A program made the translations under genes and the position numbers. A stretch of 64,000 nt of DNA from Porphyromonadaceae bacterium UBA2751. Lineage in GTDB: Bacteria > Bacteroidota > Bacteroidia > Bacteroidales > Muribaculaceae. The stretch covers positions 1 to 64,000 of the forward strand of contig DEJJ01000009.1 of assembly GCA_002353285.1 (NCBI GenBank), in the 5' to 3' direction. Below, in pieces: positions 42,594 to 50,869 of this stretch; within the stretch, counting starts at the first letter, position 1; every line of letters begins with the position of its first letter. The notes beneath the pieces were generated by a model that searched no databases, was not told where the DNA came from, and was given only the letters and a program-made list of their open reading frames with translations.

Positions 42594-44687
42594 TTATTTT
42601 ATGACAACTTTCTTGCCCTGATGTAGGTAGATGCCCTTGGCGGTGGGCTTGGTATTCAATCGGCTGCCAGTGATAGTGTACCACCCGTCATCGGTGTTAC
42701 TCTGACGTGAGGTGTACACCTCGCTGATGCCTGATGGAGAATCGGTGCTGGTGTCCTCGGTCAGATATTTAGTGTCCAGGACGAAAGTTATTTTGTCATT
42801 GGCTATGGGTTCTATGCCGAAGTCAAACACATCGTCGTTGTATGCCACCGTGTTGTCGGGCGTGAAGCTGAAATAGCCGCCGTGGGCCGCATTGATGGGC
42901 TTGGTGATTGTCTTGCCATTATTAGAGGTGGCCTGTATGTAGTAGTCTACCTGCTGTCCGTTAGTGAAGTTGCTGGCTGCCACCTTGCCCGACCAGCTGT
43001 TGCCGTTACCAGTCAGCTCTAATGTCTGCCAGTCACGATTGCCTGCTCGGTAAACCAACTGTGCGCTCTTGATGCCGCTCTTGTTGGTGATGATAGCCCT
43101 GAAGGGGATCTCCGTCAGGTCTCCCATGTTCACGTTGCCGTGCAGGTGCATGTGCAGGATGCGGATGGGGTTGTCGGCTGGTATCTGCTTGGTGACACAG
43201 TGTATGGAGCCGCCCGAGCCGTCGAACGAACGCATGTCGACGCAGTAGAAGGTATAGCCGGGATAGAGTTTCTTCATTGCCTCAATGTTGGTGCGGTCCC
43301 ACTCCGCAGTAGGCATGCCGTCCTCACCCACTGGCGAGAAGCAAGGTTGCAGAATGTAGTTGTTGACCAACAGGTGGTTAGCATAGGTACGCGAGTAATA
43401 CTCGCCATATTCCGTCTCGCTGGCAAAGTCGCTGCCGTCGTTCATCGACGGGAAGGGCAGGCGTCCCATGTCGTAGTAATTGGCATTCCAGAAGCTCTTC
43501 TCATTATACATGATGTCAACGTTTTGGTTTACTACACCATAGTCACCCCAGGTGTTGTAACGCTCAGGCATCTGTGCGAAAAGGAATCCGTTCTCGTCGA
43601 TGGCGTCGGCATAGAGGTCCACGTGGCCTGTGCCACCGTCATGTGCCAGACGTGTGAGCACATTGTAGTTCCCCTGTCCCAGCATGCCGCTCAGGGCTTC
43701 GTCCACCTCGCTCTGGCTGAGAGCGGGCTTCTCGAGATAGCTGATGGTGGAAAAGTCTTTGCCGTCCCAAACGACAGGTCCAAAAGTGTAGCTGTTGTTG
43801 GCATATACGGCCGACGAGGTAATCAGCCCTCCAGCACCGTCGACGAGACAGTTGCCACCTTCCCACACCACGTTTGTGATGTAGTTGGGAATACCCATCT
43901 GCCTGTGCAGCACTGAGGGCAGCAGGTCGTCGAGCGAGCGGTTTCGGCCATAGAAGAAGTCAAGCATCGCCAGCTTGTCGTCATCTCCGTAGTAGAAGCA
44001 GATGGGACCGCAGTCGCGGAACCAGTAGGCATTGCCGCTACTATAGAAGAAGCGCAGCTTGTCGGTACGCATTCCCCTGCTCTCAAGAGCCGAGCGAATC
44101 TTTTGCTCGTCGGAGGTGGCCTCTATGCGCACCCACGCCTCGGCACCAGCCTTCTGGATACCATCCATAAGGTAGAGGAGAGGGATGCCATAGCTGGAGG
44201 TGACGTCAAGCATTGAGATATATGCGCCGTAGCCTATGGTGTCGGTCTTGGCTTTTGGATTCTCCATGTATAGATAGCTGCCATAGCCTTCCACAATGGG
44301 GCTGGCCTCATAGCGGTTGTCATTCTCATGGCCGGGTACTAAGTGAAAATAAAGTGGTGAGACGCACACGGCCTTCACCTCCTCCCACTCACCGGGAAAC
44401 CATACACGCTCGGGGAAGTTCAGAGGCTCGCCCGAAGCGTCGCGGGCCATTCGGCGTAGCGACTCTGATGCCTTGGGCAGATTAGGCAGCGGATACTCGC
44501 CGTTGTATGCCTGCTTGTGCAGGAGGTGTGACAGGGTGCCAGGCTCCAGTGTGCGCTGTCCGTAATCTTCTGCATGCTGTGCGCGTGCAGCGGTGGCCAT
44601 CATGAAGATGAGCAATAGCAGAGCCGACTTCCCAGTATAGCGGCAGGCGATGCGGCTCCATGATTTCAAGGAGAATTGTTGTTTCAT
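42594..44687 (-). CDS. secreted peptidylarginine deiminase/agmatine deiminase-family protein
   Basis: A 697-residue exported member of the PAD_porph family (PF04371), which includes agmatine deiminase and the Porphyromonas peptidylarginine deiminase PPAD. A membrane-spanning signal lies at residues ~20-36. Catalytic-type residues are in place: Asp225 (YWFRDCGPI), His355 and Asp357 (GTGHVDLYAD), Asn in VNNYILQP near 442, and Cys497 (GGSIHCVTKQIP). The Asn-to-Cys distance of about 54 equals that recalled for PPAD. A ~100-residue Ig-like domain follows (PFRAIITNKSGIKSAQLVYR), then a tail ending AKGIYLHQGKKVVIK, a type IX-like sorting signal. Export makes simple agmatine catabolism unlikely; citrullination of peptides or proteins outside the cell is the attractive alternative. 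Confidence 0.87.
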   Translation of the reverse strand: MKQQFSLKSWSRIACRYTGKSALLLLIFMMATAARAQHAEDYGQRTLEPGTLSHLLHKQAYNGEYPLPNLPKASESLRRMARDASGEPLNFPERVWFPGEWEEVKAVCVSPLYFHLVPGHENDNRYEASPIVEGYGSYLYMENPKAKTDTIGYGAYISMLDVTSSYGIPLLYLMDGIQKAGAEAWVRIEATSDEQKIRSALESRGMRTDKLRFFYSSGNAYWFRDCGPICFYYGDDDKLAMLDFFYGRNRSLDDLLPSVLHRQMGIPNYITNVVWEGGNCLVDGAGGLITSSAVYANNSYTFGPVVWDGKDFSTISYLEKPALSQSEVDEALSGMLGQGNYNVLTRLAHDGGTGHVDLYADAIDENGFLFAQMPERYNTWGDYGVVNQNVDIMYNEKSFWNANYYDMGRLPFPSMNDGSDFASETEYGEYYSRTYANHLLVNNYILQPCFSPVGEDGMPTAEWDRTNIEAMKKLYPGYTFYCVDMRSFDGSGGSIHCVTKQIPADNPIRILHMHLHGNVNMGDLTEIPFRAIITNKSGIKSAQLVYRAGNRDWQTLELTGNGNSWSGKVAASNFTNGQQVDYYIQATSNNGKTITKPINAAHGGYFSFTPDNTVAYNDDVFDFGIEPIANDKITFVLDTKYLTEDTSTDSPSGISEVYTSRQSNTDDGWYTITGSRLNTKPTAKGIYLHQGKKVVIK

Positions 44688-44723
44688 TGACGGATGATAT
44701 TTAATAAGTTTTTTGCAAAGTTA

Positions 44724-45060
44724 CATATTTAGCACTATATCTTTACTTTCTCATTCGGAGTGTTTACATTGTTTAACACTTCGGCGTGATGTGGAGTTTT
44801 ATTAGCTGGTGACCCAGTGGACCTAAAACTGTGGACCAAATCGGGAGAAATCTGCGATTAAGCGAGCGCAATGCCTAGCTTGCTTGAGCATTACCGAGTG
44901 AGAGCAGATTATCCAAATCCAGGAGTGGCAAAATTGCGTTCCGCTCCGCTACAATTTCTATAACGGAACACGCCAAATCAAGTTGTTAAATAGTGGACAG
45001 ATTAGGCAAGTCCGTGATGTGTGCATCTTCGAAATAAATGGCATCGAAGTTCACCTTTAA
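44724..45060. other. intergenic region with a degenerate repeat
   Basis: After a -7 element for the deiminase gene (minus-strand TAACTTTG, 44716-44723), about 340 bases hold no gene. Two GTGGAC phrases (about 44817 and 44834) and GTGGACAG near 44994 recall decayed insertion-sequence ends. The segment 44860-44905 (GCTTGCTTGAGCATTACCGA and flanks) loosely resembles 45994-46040, so it may belong to a dispersed repeat family. Confidence 0.4.
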
Positions 45061-45071
45061 TAAAAATGTTG

Positions 45072-45079
45072 TACCTTTG
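45072..45079 (+). promoter_or_regulatory. -7 element of the esterase gene
   Basis: TACCTTTG only 5 bases before the ATG at 45084. Either the transcript is leaderless or nearly so, or the true start is a little downstream; the signal peptide begins at this ATG. Confidence 0.5.
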
Positions 45080-45083
45080 CAGT

Positions 45084-45896
45084 ATGAAAAGACTATCAAT
45101 CACATTGTTATTTGCAATTTGCGCTGCGTGCGGGCTTGATTCCTACGCGCAAAGCAATAGCGCAGACTTGCTGAATCTTCTTGTGGAACGAACCGCAAAG
45201 GTGGGCAAGAAGAAGTTGAAGTTCCGTGAAGCGTTTACAGCGCGACAAGACACCGTCGCACCGGCCATCGTGATATTTCTGCACGGAGGCAGTGGAGCAG
45301 GCGACGACAACAAACGGCAGATGGAAACGCCTGGTGTGAAGCATATCTATGACTATCTCAATGAACACGCCATCAAGGCATATTTCCTTTTGCCGCAGTG
45401 TGACGATGATGCCTCATGGTCAGGCTTGAACCCACCGCCACGCCACCGCGGACGGCCATCTCCGAGAATGCAGCGACCGCAAGAGCCTGTCAAATGCCCT
45501 TCATATAATAAATATGTGAAAGCACTGGCCGACCATTATGTGAGAGAATTAGGTGCTGACTCGACACGCATTTATGTTTTTGGCGCCTCGATGGGCGGTG
45601 ATGGCGTGTGGCACTTAATCAACGACTATCCTCAATATTTTGCGGCAGTTATGGCGGCATCCGGCGCTTATCGTGGCTTCGGTCTGTCAAACATTGCCCG
45701 CACGCCTATACTCTGCACTAAGGGGACTCGCGAGCGTAAATATCAAGAATACGTGCAGACCATTGAAGACATCAAACTACTGGGCGGTGAAGTGAACTTC
45801 CAGCCTTTAAAAAACTATGACCACCGCAGCACAGTAGGCGAATCCTTCACTCCTGAGAGGATTGAGTGGGTGCTGTCGCATAGGAGGAAGCCATAA
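45084..45896 (+). CDS. exported alpha/beta-hydrolase (PHB-depolymerase/esterase-like)
   Basis: From ATG 45084 the protein is 270 residues with signal peptide MKRLSITLLFAICAACGLDSYA. The core shows VIFLHGGSGAGDDNK (oxyanion loop), VFGASMGGDGVW (nucleophile elbow G-x-S-x-G) and a late NYDHRSTVGESF segment with the likely catalytic His. This is the arrangement of feruloyl-esterase and PHB-depolymerase-like enzymes of family CE1. A deacetylating or feruloyl-removing role on plant glycans is possible. A Cys at residue 17 could be a lipoprotein site, but the context AACG is not a firm lipobox. Confidence 0.87.
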   Translation: MKRLSITLLFAICAACGLDSYAQSNSADLLNLLVERTAKVGKKKLKFREAFTARQDTVAPAIVIFLHGGSGAGDDNKRQMETPGVKHIYDYLNEHAIKAYFLLPQCDDDASWSGLNPPPRHRGRPSPRMQRPQEPVKCPSYNKYVKALADHYVRELGADSTRIYVFGASMGGDGVWHLINDYPQYFAAVMAASGAYRGFGLSNIARTPILCTKGTRERKYQEYVQTIEDIKLLGGEVNFQPLKNYDHRSTVGESFTPERIEWVLSHRRKP

Positions 45897-45928
45897 TAAC
45901 TCTGTCTTTTACGGACAAGGCACAACTT

Positions 45929-45962
45929 CATAATTTTGCGGTAACAAAATCGCAGAATTATG
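45929..45962 (+). terminator. hairpin after the esterase gene
   Basis: CATAATTTTGCG at 45929-45940 pairs with CGCAGAATTATG at 45951-45962 (one mismatch). A hairpin with a similar core, TTTTGCGGT and AAAATCGCA, follows the DUF3667 gene at 47354-47378. Confidence 0.6.
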
Positions 45963-45993
45963 GAGTTAAATTTTAATAGTGTATAAATGTCAC

Positions 45994-46040
45994 GCAAACC
46001 GAATGCAGAGGCAAGCTCGCTTGGCTATGCTGAGGTGCCG
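45994..46040. repeat. degenerate intergenic repeat
   Basis: The sequence around GCAAGCTCGCTTGGCTATGC is loosely similar to 44860-44905. Within the ~320 bases to the next gene I see nothing else that looks coding; a promoter for the DUF3667 gene stands at 46229-46262. Confidence 0.35.
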
Positions 46041-46228
46041 CTGACATTCAACTCAGTTGAAACTATCCCCAACCTTAAGGCCTCGGCGGCATTTTTTCTC
46101 GTCTTCGATCGAACAGCTAAAGGGCGAGGTTGACAAATAATCTTGAAGTATTGTTATGAGGATTGATTATTAATGATGTGCTGTTGAAAGTCGGCATGCG
46201 ACCACGCAGCATTGGCACAATCCGTGAG

Positions 46229-46262
46229 TTTGCGTTAGTTTGCGAAAAAAATATTAATTTTG
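46229..46262 (+). promoter_or_regulatory. promoter of the DUF3667 gene
   Basis: TTTG at 46229-46232 and TAATTTTG at 46255-46262; the 22-base spacer is slightly long. The ATG follows 21 bases later. Confidence 0.45.
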
Positions 46263-46283
46263 TAGCTCAAAATTGATTGTTTT

Positions 46284-47306
46284 ATGGCAAGTATAAAAGA
46301 ACGCTATGCGCGCTTGCGACCAAGTATAAAAGAACGCTACGCGCGCTTTCAAGCCTGGAAGCAGAATGGCCCAGCATTCAAGGTTAAGGAGTCGACCGGC
46401 CACACCTGTGCTTGTTGCGGCTACGAGTACGAGGGCAACTTCTGCCCCGTGTGCGCCCAGAAGGCAGGCCAGCGACGCATCACCTGGGGCGCCCTGCGCG
46501 AGAGTACGCTCGACCTCTGGGGTCTGGGCACACGCTCCATGCCTTACTCCATCTGGCAACTGATGTTGCGGCCGGGCTACTTCATTGCCGACTATATCAG
46601 CGGAAAGCGTCAGGTGAGTTTTCCGCCTGTCAAGATGCTGTTTTTCGTAACTGTTATCACCCTCCTGATTGAGAACATCTTTGGTGTCACGCAAGCAAAT
46701 ATTAAGATCGACCTCGACGACGAAATCAGTATTTTTAACATCACCATCATCACCATCAACTGGCTTGAAGAGAACCCTGCTTGGGCAACGTTGATTCTGC
46801 TTTCGTTTTTCATTATTCCCACCCATCTCATCTGTAGTCAGTCGCCACGCTGCAACCGCCACACGCTGCCCGAGAGCTTTTTTATCCAAGTGTTTATAGG
46901 CGTGCAAATGAACGTATGGCGCTTGCTGACCAACGTGTTGCCCAAAGGTCACGTGGCTTCGATCGCATTAATCTTGCTGATAATGCTGGGCCTAGTGTGG
47001 TTCCGCACTTATTATCAGCTATTTGGCTACAGCGTGTGGGGCACGTTGTGGCGAATAGTTGCGGTGTGGTGGAACGGGGTGATACTGCTGCTTTCAGCCT
47101 TGATTTTCGAGTTGGTTGGCCACACGCTATGGACTACAAGAACCATGAGCACCGAGGTGCTTGGCGCCCTCGCCTTCGGCTTGATCTTCCTTGTGCTGGT
47201 CGGTATTGGGCTGCCGATAGCATGGTACATTGACCATCGCCGCGCCAAGCCCGCTACTACGAGTGTGAATCAAACGGCCGAACCTAACGAAACCGAACAG
47301 TCGTGA
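46284..47306 (+). CDS. DUF3667 membrane protein with N-terminal zinc ribbon
   Basis: A 340-residue inner-membrane protein. The zinc-ribbon motif CACCGYEYEGNFCPVC is followed by the DUF3667 signature (RSMPYSIWQLMLRPGYFIADYISGKRQVSFPPVKMLFFV) and about five membrane helices. Function unknown. The first 22 residues are two copies of SIKERYAR-x-x-x, coded by a 33-base tandem repeat (46288-46353), which looks like a recent duplication in frame. The ATG at 46284 is supported by a promoter just upstream. Confidence 0.88.
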   Translation: MASIKERYARLRPSIKERYARFQAWKQNGPAFKVKESTGHTCACCGYEYEGNFCPVCAQKAGQRRITWGALRESTLDLWGLGTRSMPYSIWQLMLRPGYFIADYISGKRQVSFPPVKMLFFVTVITLLIENIFGVTQANIKIDLDDEISIFNITIITINWLEENPAWATLILLSFFIIPTHLICSQSPRCNRHTLPESFFIQVFIGVQMNVWRLLTNVLPKGHVASIALILLIMLGLVWFRTYYQLFGYSVWGTLWRIVAVWWNGVILLLSALIFELVGHTLWTTRTMSTEVLGALAFGLIFLVLVGIGLPIAWYIDHRRAKPATTSVNQTAEPNETEQS

Positions 47307-47353
47307 AATTATGAAGTAAATCATGTCTTTTGCAGAGTCACCTAATCAATCTG

Positions 47354-47378
47354 CTTTTGCGGTGTAAAATCGCAAAAG
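47354..47378 (+). terminator. hairpin after the DUF3667 gene
   Basis: CTTTTGCG at 47354-47361 pairs with CGCAAAAG at 47371-47378. Its core is nearly the same as that of the hairpin at 45929-45962. Confidence 0.55.
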
Positions 47379-47566
47379 ATTATGATTCATACCAGCCAAC
47401 TATCAACTCTCGCTTCTGGTTTTCGGTTCGAGACCGGAAAGTAATCCATCTCGCTCGAGACCGTCGGCAAGCGCTTGCATGACATTCTCGACCTGCTGCC
47501 ACTGCCAGCCGTTGGGCAATGGGATTTTCAAAATGTACACACCCCTCAAGGGTGCTGTTGCTCACA

Positions 47567-49213
47567 TCACTGCTTGGGTGAGCGCAGTCGATTGCCAGCC
47601 TCGGTGGCTATGCGTCGCGCAGTCTTGTTGGGGATGCCAGGCTTCTCAATGATAGGTTTGAAACCTGTCTTGGTGCGCTTGAAGTGTCCATTTTCCTCAA
47701 CACGCACCACCATGTCATTATACTTGACGATGAGATACTCGGCCAGTTGATTCCATCGGGCAATCATCTCGTCGCCCTTGGTGCAGCCATAGGCAGTGAG
47801 ATAGTTGACTGCCGCCTGCTGGTCGTTTTTGCACAGTTCAATGGCTCGAGCCTCGATTTGCGGCTGCAAGTCGCGGTAGCTCTGGTCGAGCGAGTCGCGC
47901 ACAGCCTTGAGGCTGGGCATCATCAGGCTGTAGCGCGGATACACCATGTTAGCCACCCAGTTGCACACCCAGTAGGCATTGTCGCGACTGAAGGTCACAC
48001 AGTCGGCTCCCGGCGTGTTGTAGCACTTGGGTTGCCGCGTACTGCAGCAATAGATGGGCGTATAGGGGCTGGTGTGGCCGTCATCGTTGGCCCACCACAT
48101 GAGCCCACCCACCTGGCGTGGCAGCCACGAACGCATCTGCGCTATCCACGAGAATGCGCTCTGCTGCGTTGCGATGGGACGCTCGTTGAAGTGCTTCACT
48201 CCATCCACTTTATAATATAATGGGGTAGGGCGGTAAGGCGAGTCATACAGGCCCGCTCCCGGGTCGTTTGTCATGTCGAGCGCTGTGCCATCGTAGTGGT
48301 CGCGCAGGCATTCCTGCACATCGGCAACACTGAGTTTGCGATTTGGCACAATCCACAGGGGCATCGGCTCGGTGTTGAGGTCTTCGCCCAAGATGAACGG
48401 CAGATACTTGTCGCCAAATCCCTCGCTGTAGCGGCGATAGATACTCCACACGCGTGCCTCGCAGATGCGGCGGCCACTGAAGTTGTCCTCGGCATAAGCG
48501 TCAAAGAAGCTGAAGTCGCGGTCCTTGCCGCTGAACCACCCCTTGCTGCGCGCAAAGGTGATGCAGTTCTTCGAGAACATCACGTTCTTCTTATCCTTCT
48601 GGTCAAAGGTGCGGATGCGGCTCTGGTTGGCATGGGCGCAAATGGCATCGTCGGGCACACGCAGGGCTACCCACGCCACGGCCTTGCTGCCTGCACCACA
48701 GCCCACCATCTCCATGATCCATGCCTCGTCGGGGTCGCAGATGCTGAACACCTCACCCGAACTGCAATAGCCATATTTCTCGGCCAGCGAGGTCATCACT
48801 TCGATAGCCTCACGCGCGGTCTTGGCGCGTTGCAGAGCCAGGTCCATCAGCGTGCCATAGTCGATGAGACCCGTCGAGTCGACAAGCTCAGGACGGCCAC
48901 CATAGGTGGTCTCGCCGATGGTGACTTGCCACTCGTTGATATTGCCAATCACGCTGTAGGTCACAGGCGCCTCGGGTATCTCGCCGTGATACTCTTTGCT
49001 GTCGCGGTCGATGATGCGACGCATCTCGCCAGGGGCATGGGTGCTGGCGGGCAGATAAGTCAGGTTGCGGAACGTGCCGAACGAGTCGGCGTTATAGGTA
49101 CACATCACTGAACCATCGGCACTGGCTTTCTTGCCCACCATCAAGCTCGTGCATGCCATGGCTGCCGCAGTCACCGCAGTCGCAGCCATCAAAGCAACAA
49201 TTCGTCTTATCAT
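47567..49213 (-). CDS. C69-family dipeptidase (PepD-like Ntn hydrolase)
   Basis: A 548-residue protein with signal peptide MIRRIVALMAATAVTAAAMA. Cys21 directly follows it (ACTSLMVGKKASADGSVM), the N-terminal nucleophile of C69 peptidases set free by processing. Further family phrases are YTYNADSFGT-like TYNADSFGTFRNLTYLPA, YGYCSSGEVFSICDPDEAWIMEMVG and ICAHANQSRI. Relatives are exported dipeptidases of Bacteroidetes. It is monocistronic, with a -7 element (minus-strand TACCTTTG) at 49243-49250, 30 bases before the ATG. Confidence 0.93.
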   Translation of the reverse strand: MIRRIVALMAATAVTAAAMACTSLMVGKKASADGSVMCTYNADSFGTFRNLTYLPASTHAPGEMRRIIDRDSKEYHGEIPEAPVTYSVIGNINEWQVTIGETTYGGRPELVDSTGLIDYGTLMDLALQRAKTAREAIEVMTSLAEKYGYCSSGEVFSICDPDEAWIMEMVGCGAGSKAVAWVALRVPDDAICAHANQSRIRTFDQKDKKNVMFSKNCITFARSKGWFSGKDRDFSFFDAYAEDNFSGRRICEARVWSIYRRYSEGFGDKYLPFILGEDLNTEPMPLWIVPNRKLSVADVQECLRDHYDGTALDMTNDPGAGLYDSPYRPTPLYYKVDGVKHFNERPIATQQSAFSWIAQMRSWLPRQVGGLMWWANDDGHTSPYTPIYCCSTRQPKCYNTPGADCVTFSRDNAYWVCNWVANMVYPRYSLMMPSLKAVRDSLDQSYRDLQPQIEARAIELCKNDQQAAVNYLTAYGCTKGDEMIARWNQLAEYLIVKYNDMVVRVEENGHFKRTKTGFKPIIEKPGIPNKTARRIATEAGNRLRSPKQ

Positions 49214-49289
49214 ATATGTCCTCTTATATTAGTTTCCAGCCACAAAGGTAACAAAAATTTGTGTAAAGCCTTCTACAATTGGATATTTT

Positions 49290-49448
49290 ATGAGTGGCTC
49301 AACGTTTAAGATGTTTTATGCGGATGAAACAATTGCAGCAGTTTATGACAATGCAGCAACATCAAATGCAACCAAGAATTACAAAATTACGTACCTCAAC
49401 ACAAAAGTTTCTCTTGGACGATTGGCAATGGTTCATCTTTTTGACTGA
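49290..49448 (+). CDS. possible small ORF, 52 codons
   Basis: ATG 49290 to TGA 49446 encodes MSGSTFKMFYADETIAAVYD and 32 more residues of mixed, protein-like composition ending RLAMVHLFD. No family is recognised and no promoter or ribosome-binding site is clear. It may be a gene remnant in the 370-base gap between two divergent genes. Confidence 0.25.
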   Translation: MSGSTFKMFYADETIAAVYDNAATSNATKNYKITYLNTKVSLGRLAMVHLFD

Positions 49449-49586
49449 GGGGTAAAAGTCTGTCTTTTATGCAACCGACAGAAGTGAGACATAAAGGCAA
49501 GTGGAAACCGAAAAATGAGCAAATATTTGGTTTTTTATGGAAAAAACTTTTACTTTGCGAAGTTGAACTCCACAAAACTATTTATT

Positions 49587-50222
49587 ATGAAAGGAAAACA
49601 GATTTGCAAGGCGCTCAAAGAAATCAGGCTCAATATTGCACAGGCCAATGACATCGAATATACTCCCGCTGAGTGTAATCACAAAGGAGATTGCTTGGGT
49701 ACTTGCCCTCAGTGTGAAAAAGAATTGCGCTATATTGAGCGCCAACTGTTGCGCCGTCAAACTCTTGGCAAGGCAGCAGTGGTTGCAGGTCTTGCCATTG
49801 GAGCAACAAGCATTGCTCCTGCAATGGCACAGACATATCATGTTGTGCCAAAAGTTGAGCAGAGCAAAGAGGAACCGAAGACTGTTGATTGCGCACCAAA
49901 TGACGCTGCCGCAATAATTGTGCGTGGATGTATCGTCGATGAGTCTACTGAGCCATTGGCTGGGGCAACTATTACAGTCCTTGATAAAAAAGGTAAATTA
50001 ACCGGCACAGCCACTGATTATTTCGGACAATTCGCCATCAGGGTTTCAAAAGACAGTAAGGTACAGATAAGTTATGTTGGCTATAAGACAGTGACAACTA
50101 AATTCACCGAGCCCGAGGAAAATCTTGTCATTAAAATGGAAGAGGATGACATACTCTTAGGTGCAGTTTTTATTAAAGAATGGATGCCCGATGTTGATGC
50201 TGATATCTATGAGATGAGATAG
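49587..50222 (+). CDS. carboxypeptidase-regulatory-like domain protein with Cys-rich N-terminus
   Basis: From ATG 49587 the protein is 211 residues. The first ~60 residues (MKGKQICKALKEIRLNIAQA, then CNHKGDCLGTCPQCEKELRY) form a conserved Cys-rich module I have seen in Bacteroidetes proteins of this kind. A hydrophobic helix at ~70-90 is a likely membrane anchor. Residues ~115-200 are a CarboxypepD_reg-like beta-sandwich (VRGCIVDESTEPLAGATITV, TGTATDYFGQFAIRV, ISYVGYKTV), as in TonB-dependent receptors. No receptor follows. The Cys-rich part would be cytoplasmic and the sandwich outside. The TAG stop is followed in the same frame by 40 more sense codons (see 50223-50345). A promoter, TTTG 49526-49529 and TTACTTTG 49550-49557, precedes it. 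Confidence 0.8.
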   Translation: MKGKQICKALKEIRLNIAQANDIEYTPAECNHKGDCLGTCPQCEKELRYIERQLLRRQTLGKAAVVAGLAIGATSIAPAMAQTYHVVPKVEQSKEEPKTVDCAPNDAAAIIVRGCIVDESTEPLAGATITVLDKKGKLTGTATDYFGQFAIRVSKDSKVQISYVGYKTVTTKFTEPEENLVIKMEEDDILLGAVFIKEWMPDVDADIYEMR

Positions 50223-50345
50223 GTCAGTATCACTCAGCAGGAGCTCGCCACATCTCCTGAGGTTGGTGACAATCCTGTATGGGATCGCCCAAATCAATCT
50301 ACACGTTATCGCACAACCGGGGTAGGTTTGCGACATGCCTTGTAA
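50223..50345 (+). other. in-frame extension after a TAG stop
   Basis: Directly after the TAG at 50220-50222 the frame stays open for 40 codons to TAA at 50343-50345, reading VSITQQELATSPEVGDNPVW and on to GVGLRHAL. The composition is protein-like. It may be the true C-terminus cut off by a nonsense mutation or read by suppression, or chance. Confidence 0.35.
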
Positions 50346-50530
50346 AAGCTCTTTTCTATTGATTTTTTGTGCTATTACTTGCTCATGCAACATTCATTAT
50401 AATCTTCACTTACAGCACTTTAAACATTAAACGGTACAAGTAAGAAAAAAATATTTTTTGCCCTGAAACGTTTGAATCGTGGGAGAACGCTCTTCCCATC
50501 GGGCTTCATCGTATGCTACAGCCTGCAAAA

Positions 50531-50621
50531 TGACCTTTAGGTCAAATATTTGTGCAATTTGACGTACATTGGCAAAAATGAAGAGGAGATAAAAGATTGA
50601 ATGTCAATCAATTATCTCCTC
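50531..50621. other. intergenic hairpins left of the integrative element
   Basis: TGACCTTTAGGTCA (50531-50544) is a palindrome, and GAGGAGATAA (50583-50592) pairs with TTATCTCCTC (50612-50621) with extra inner pairing GATTGA/TCAATC. The rest of 50346-50780 holds no gene that I can support. The second hairpin may be a terminator. Confidence 0.5.
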
Positions 50622-50780
50622 CTTCATGTGTCCAAGATGAGGACACTTAATATGATATTAGGTGTTTTTTGTTGTTCTCGTTTGTTATTACGTAAACATT
50701 ACTTTATACATTGTTTATCAGCTATTTATAAATACAAAACACTTAATGCGAGCTTCGGCTCAAATCACAAAGTGAGTCAT

Positions 50781-50796
50781 AAAATATCGCTGATAT
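50781..50796. repeat. candidate left attachment site of the integrative element
   Basis: AAAATATCGCTGATAT here is repeated exactly at 61062-61077. It lies 74 bases in front of the integrase gene, the usual place of an attachment site. Confidence 0.7.
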
Positions 50797-50818
50797 GGGG
50801 CAAAATATGGGGCAAAAT
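50793..50818. repeat. 12-base tandem repeat at the integrase promoter
   Basis: Two overlapping copies of ATATGGGGCAAAAT (50793-50806 and 50805-50818) begin inside the attachment site and end at the -33 element. They could be integrase arm-binding sites that also control its expression. Confidence 0.6.
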
Positions 50819-50850
50819 TTTGGTGGTTCAGAAAAGAGGTTGTAACTTTG
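50819..50850 (+). promoter_or_regulatory. integrase promoter
   Basis: TTTG at 50819-50822, a 20-base spacer and TAACTTTG at 50843-50850, 20 bases before the integrase ATG. Confidence 0.65.
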
Positions 50851-50869
50851 TACTCACAAAACATCAATT

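Noticed and set aside
44810..45000. An identifiable insertion sequence between the deiminase and esterase genes
   Set aside because: GTGGAC phrases recall IS ends, but there are no matching inverted termini and no transposase remnant.
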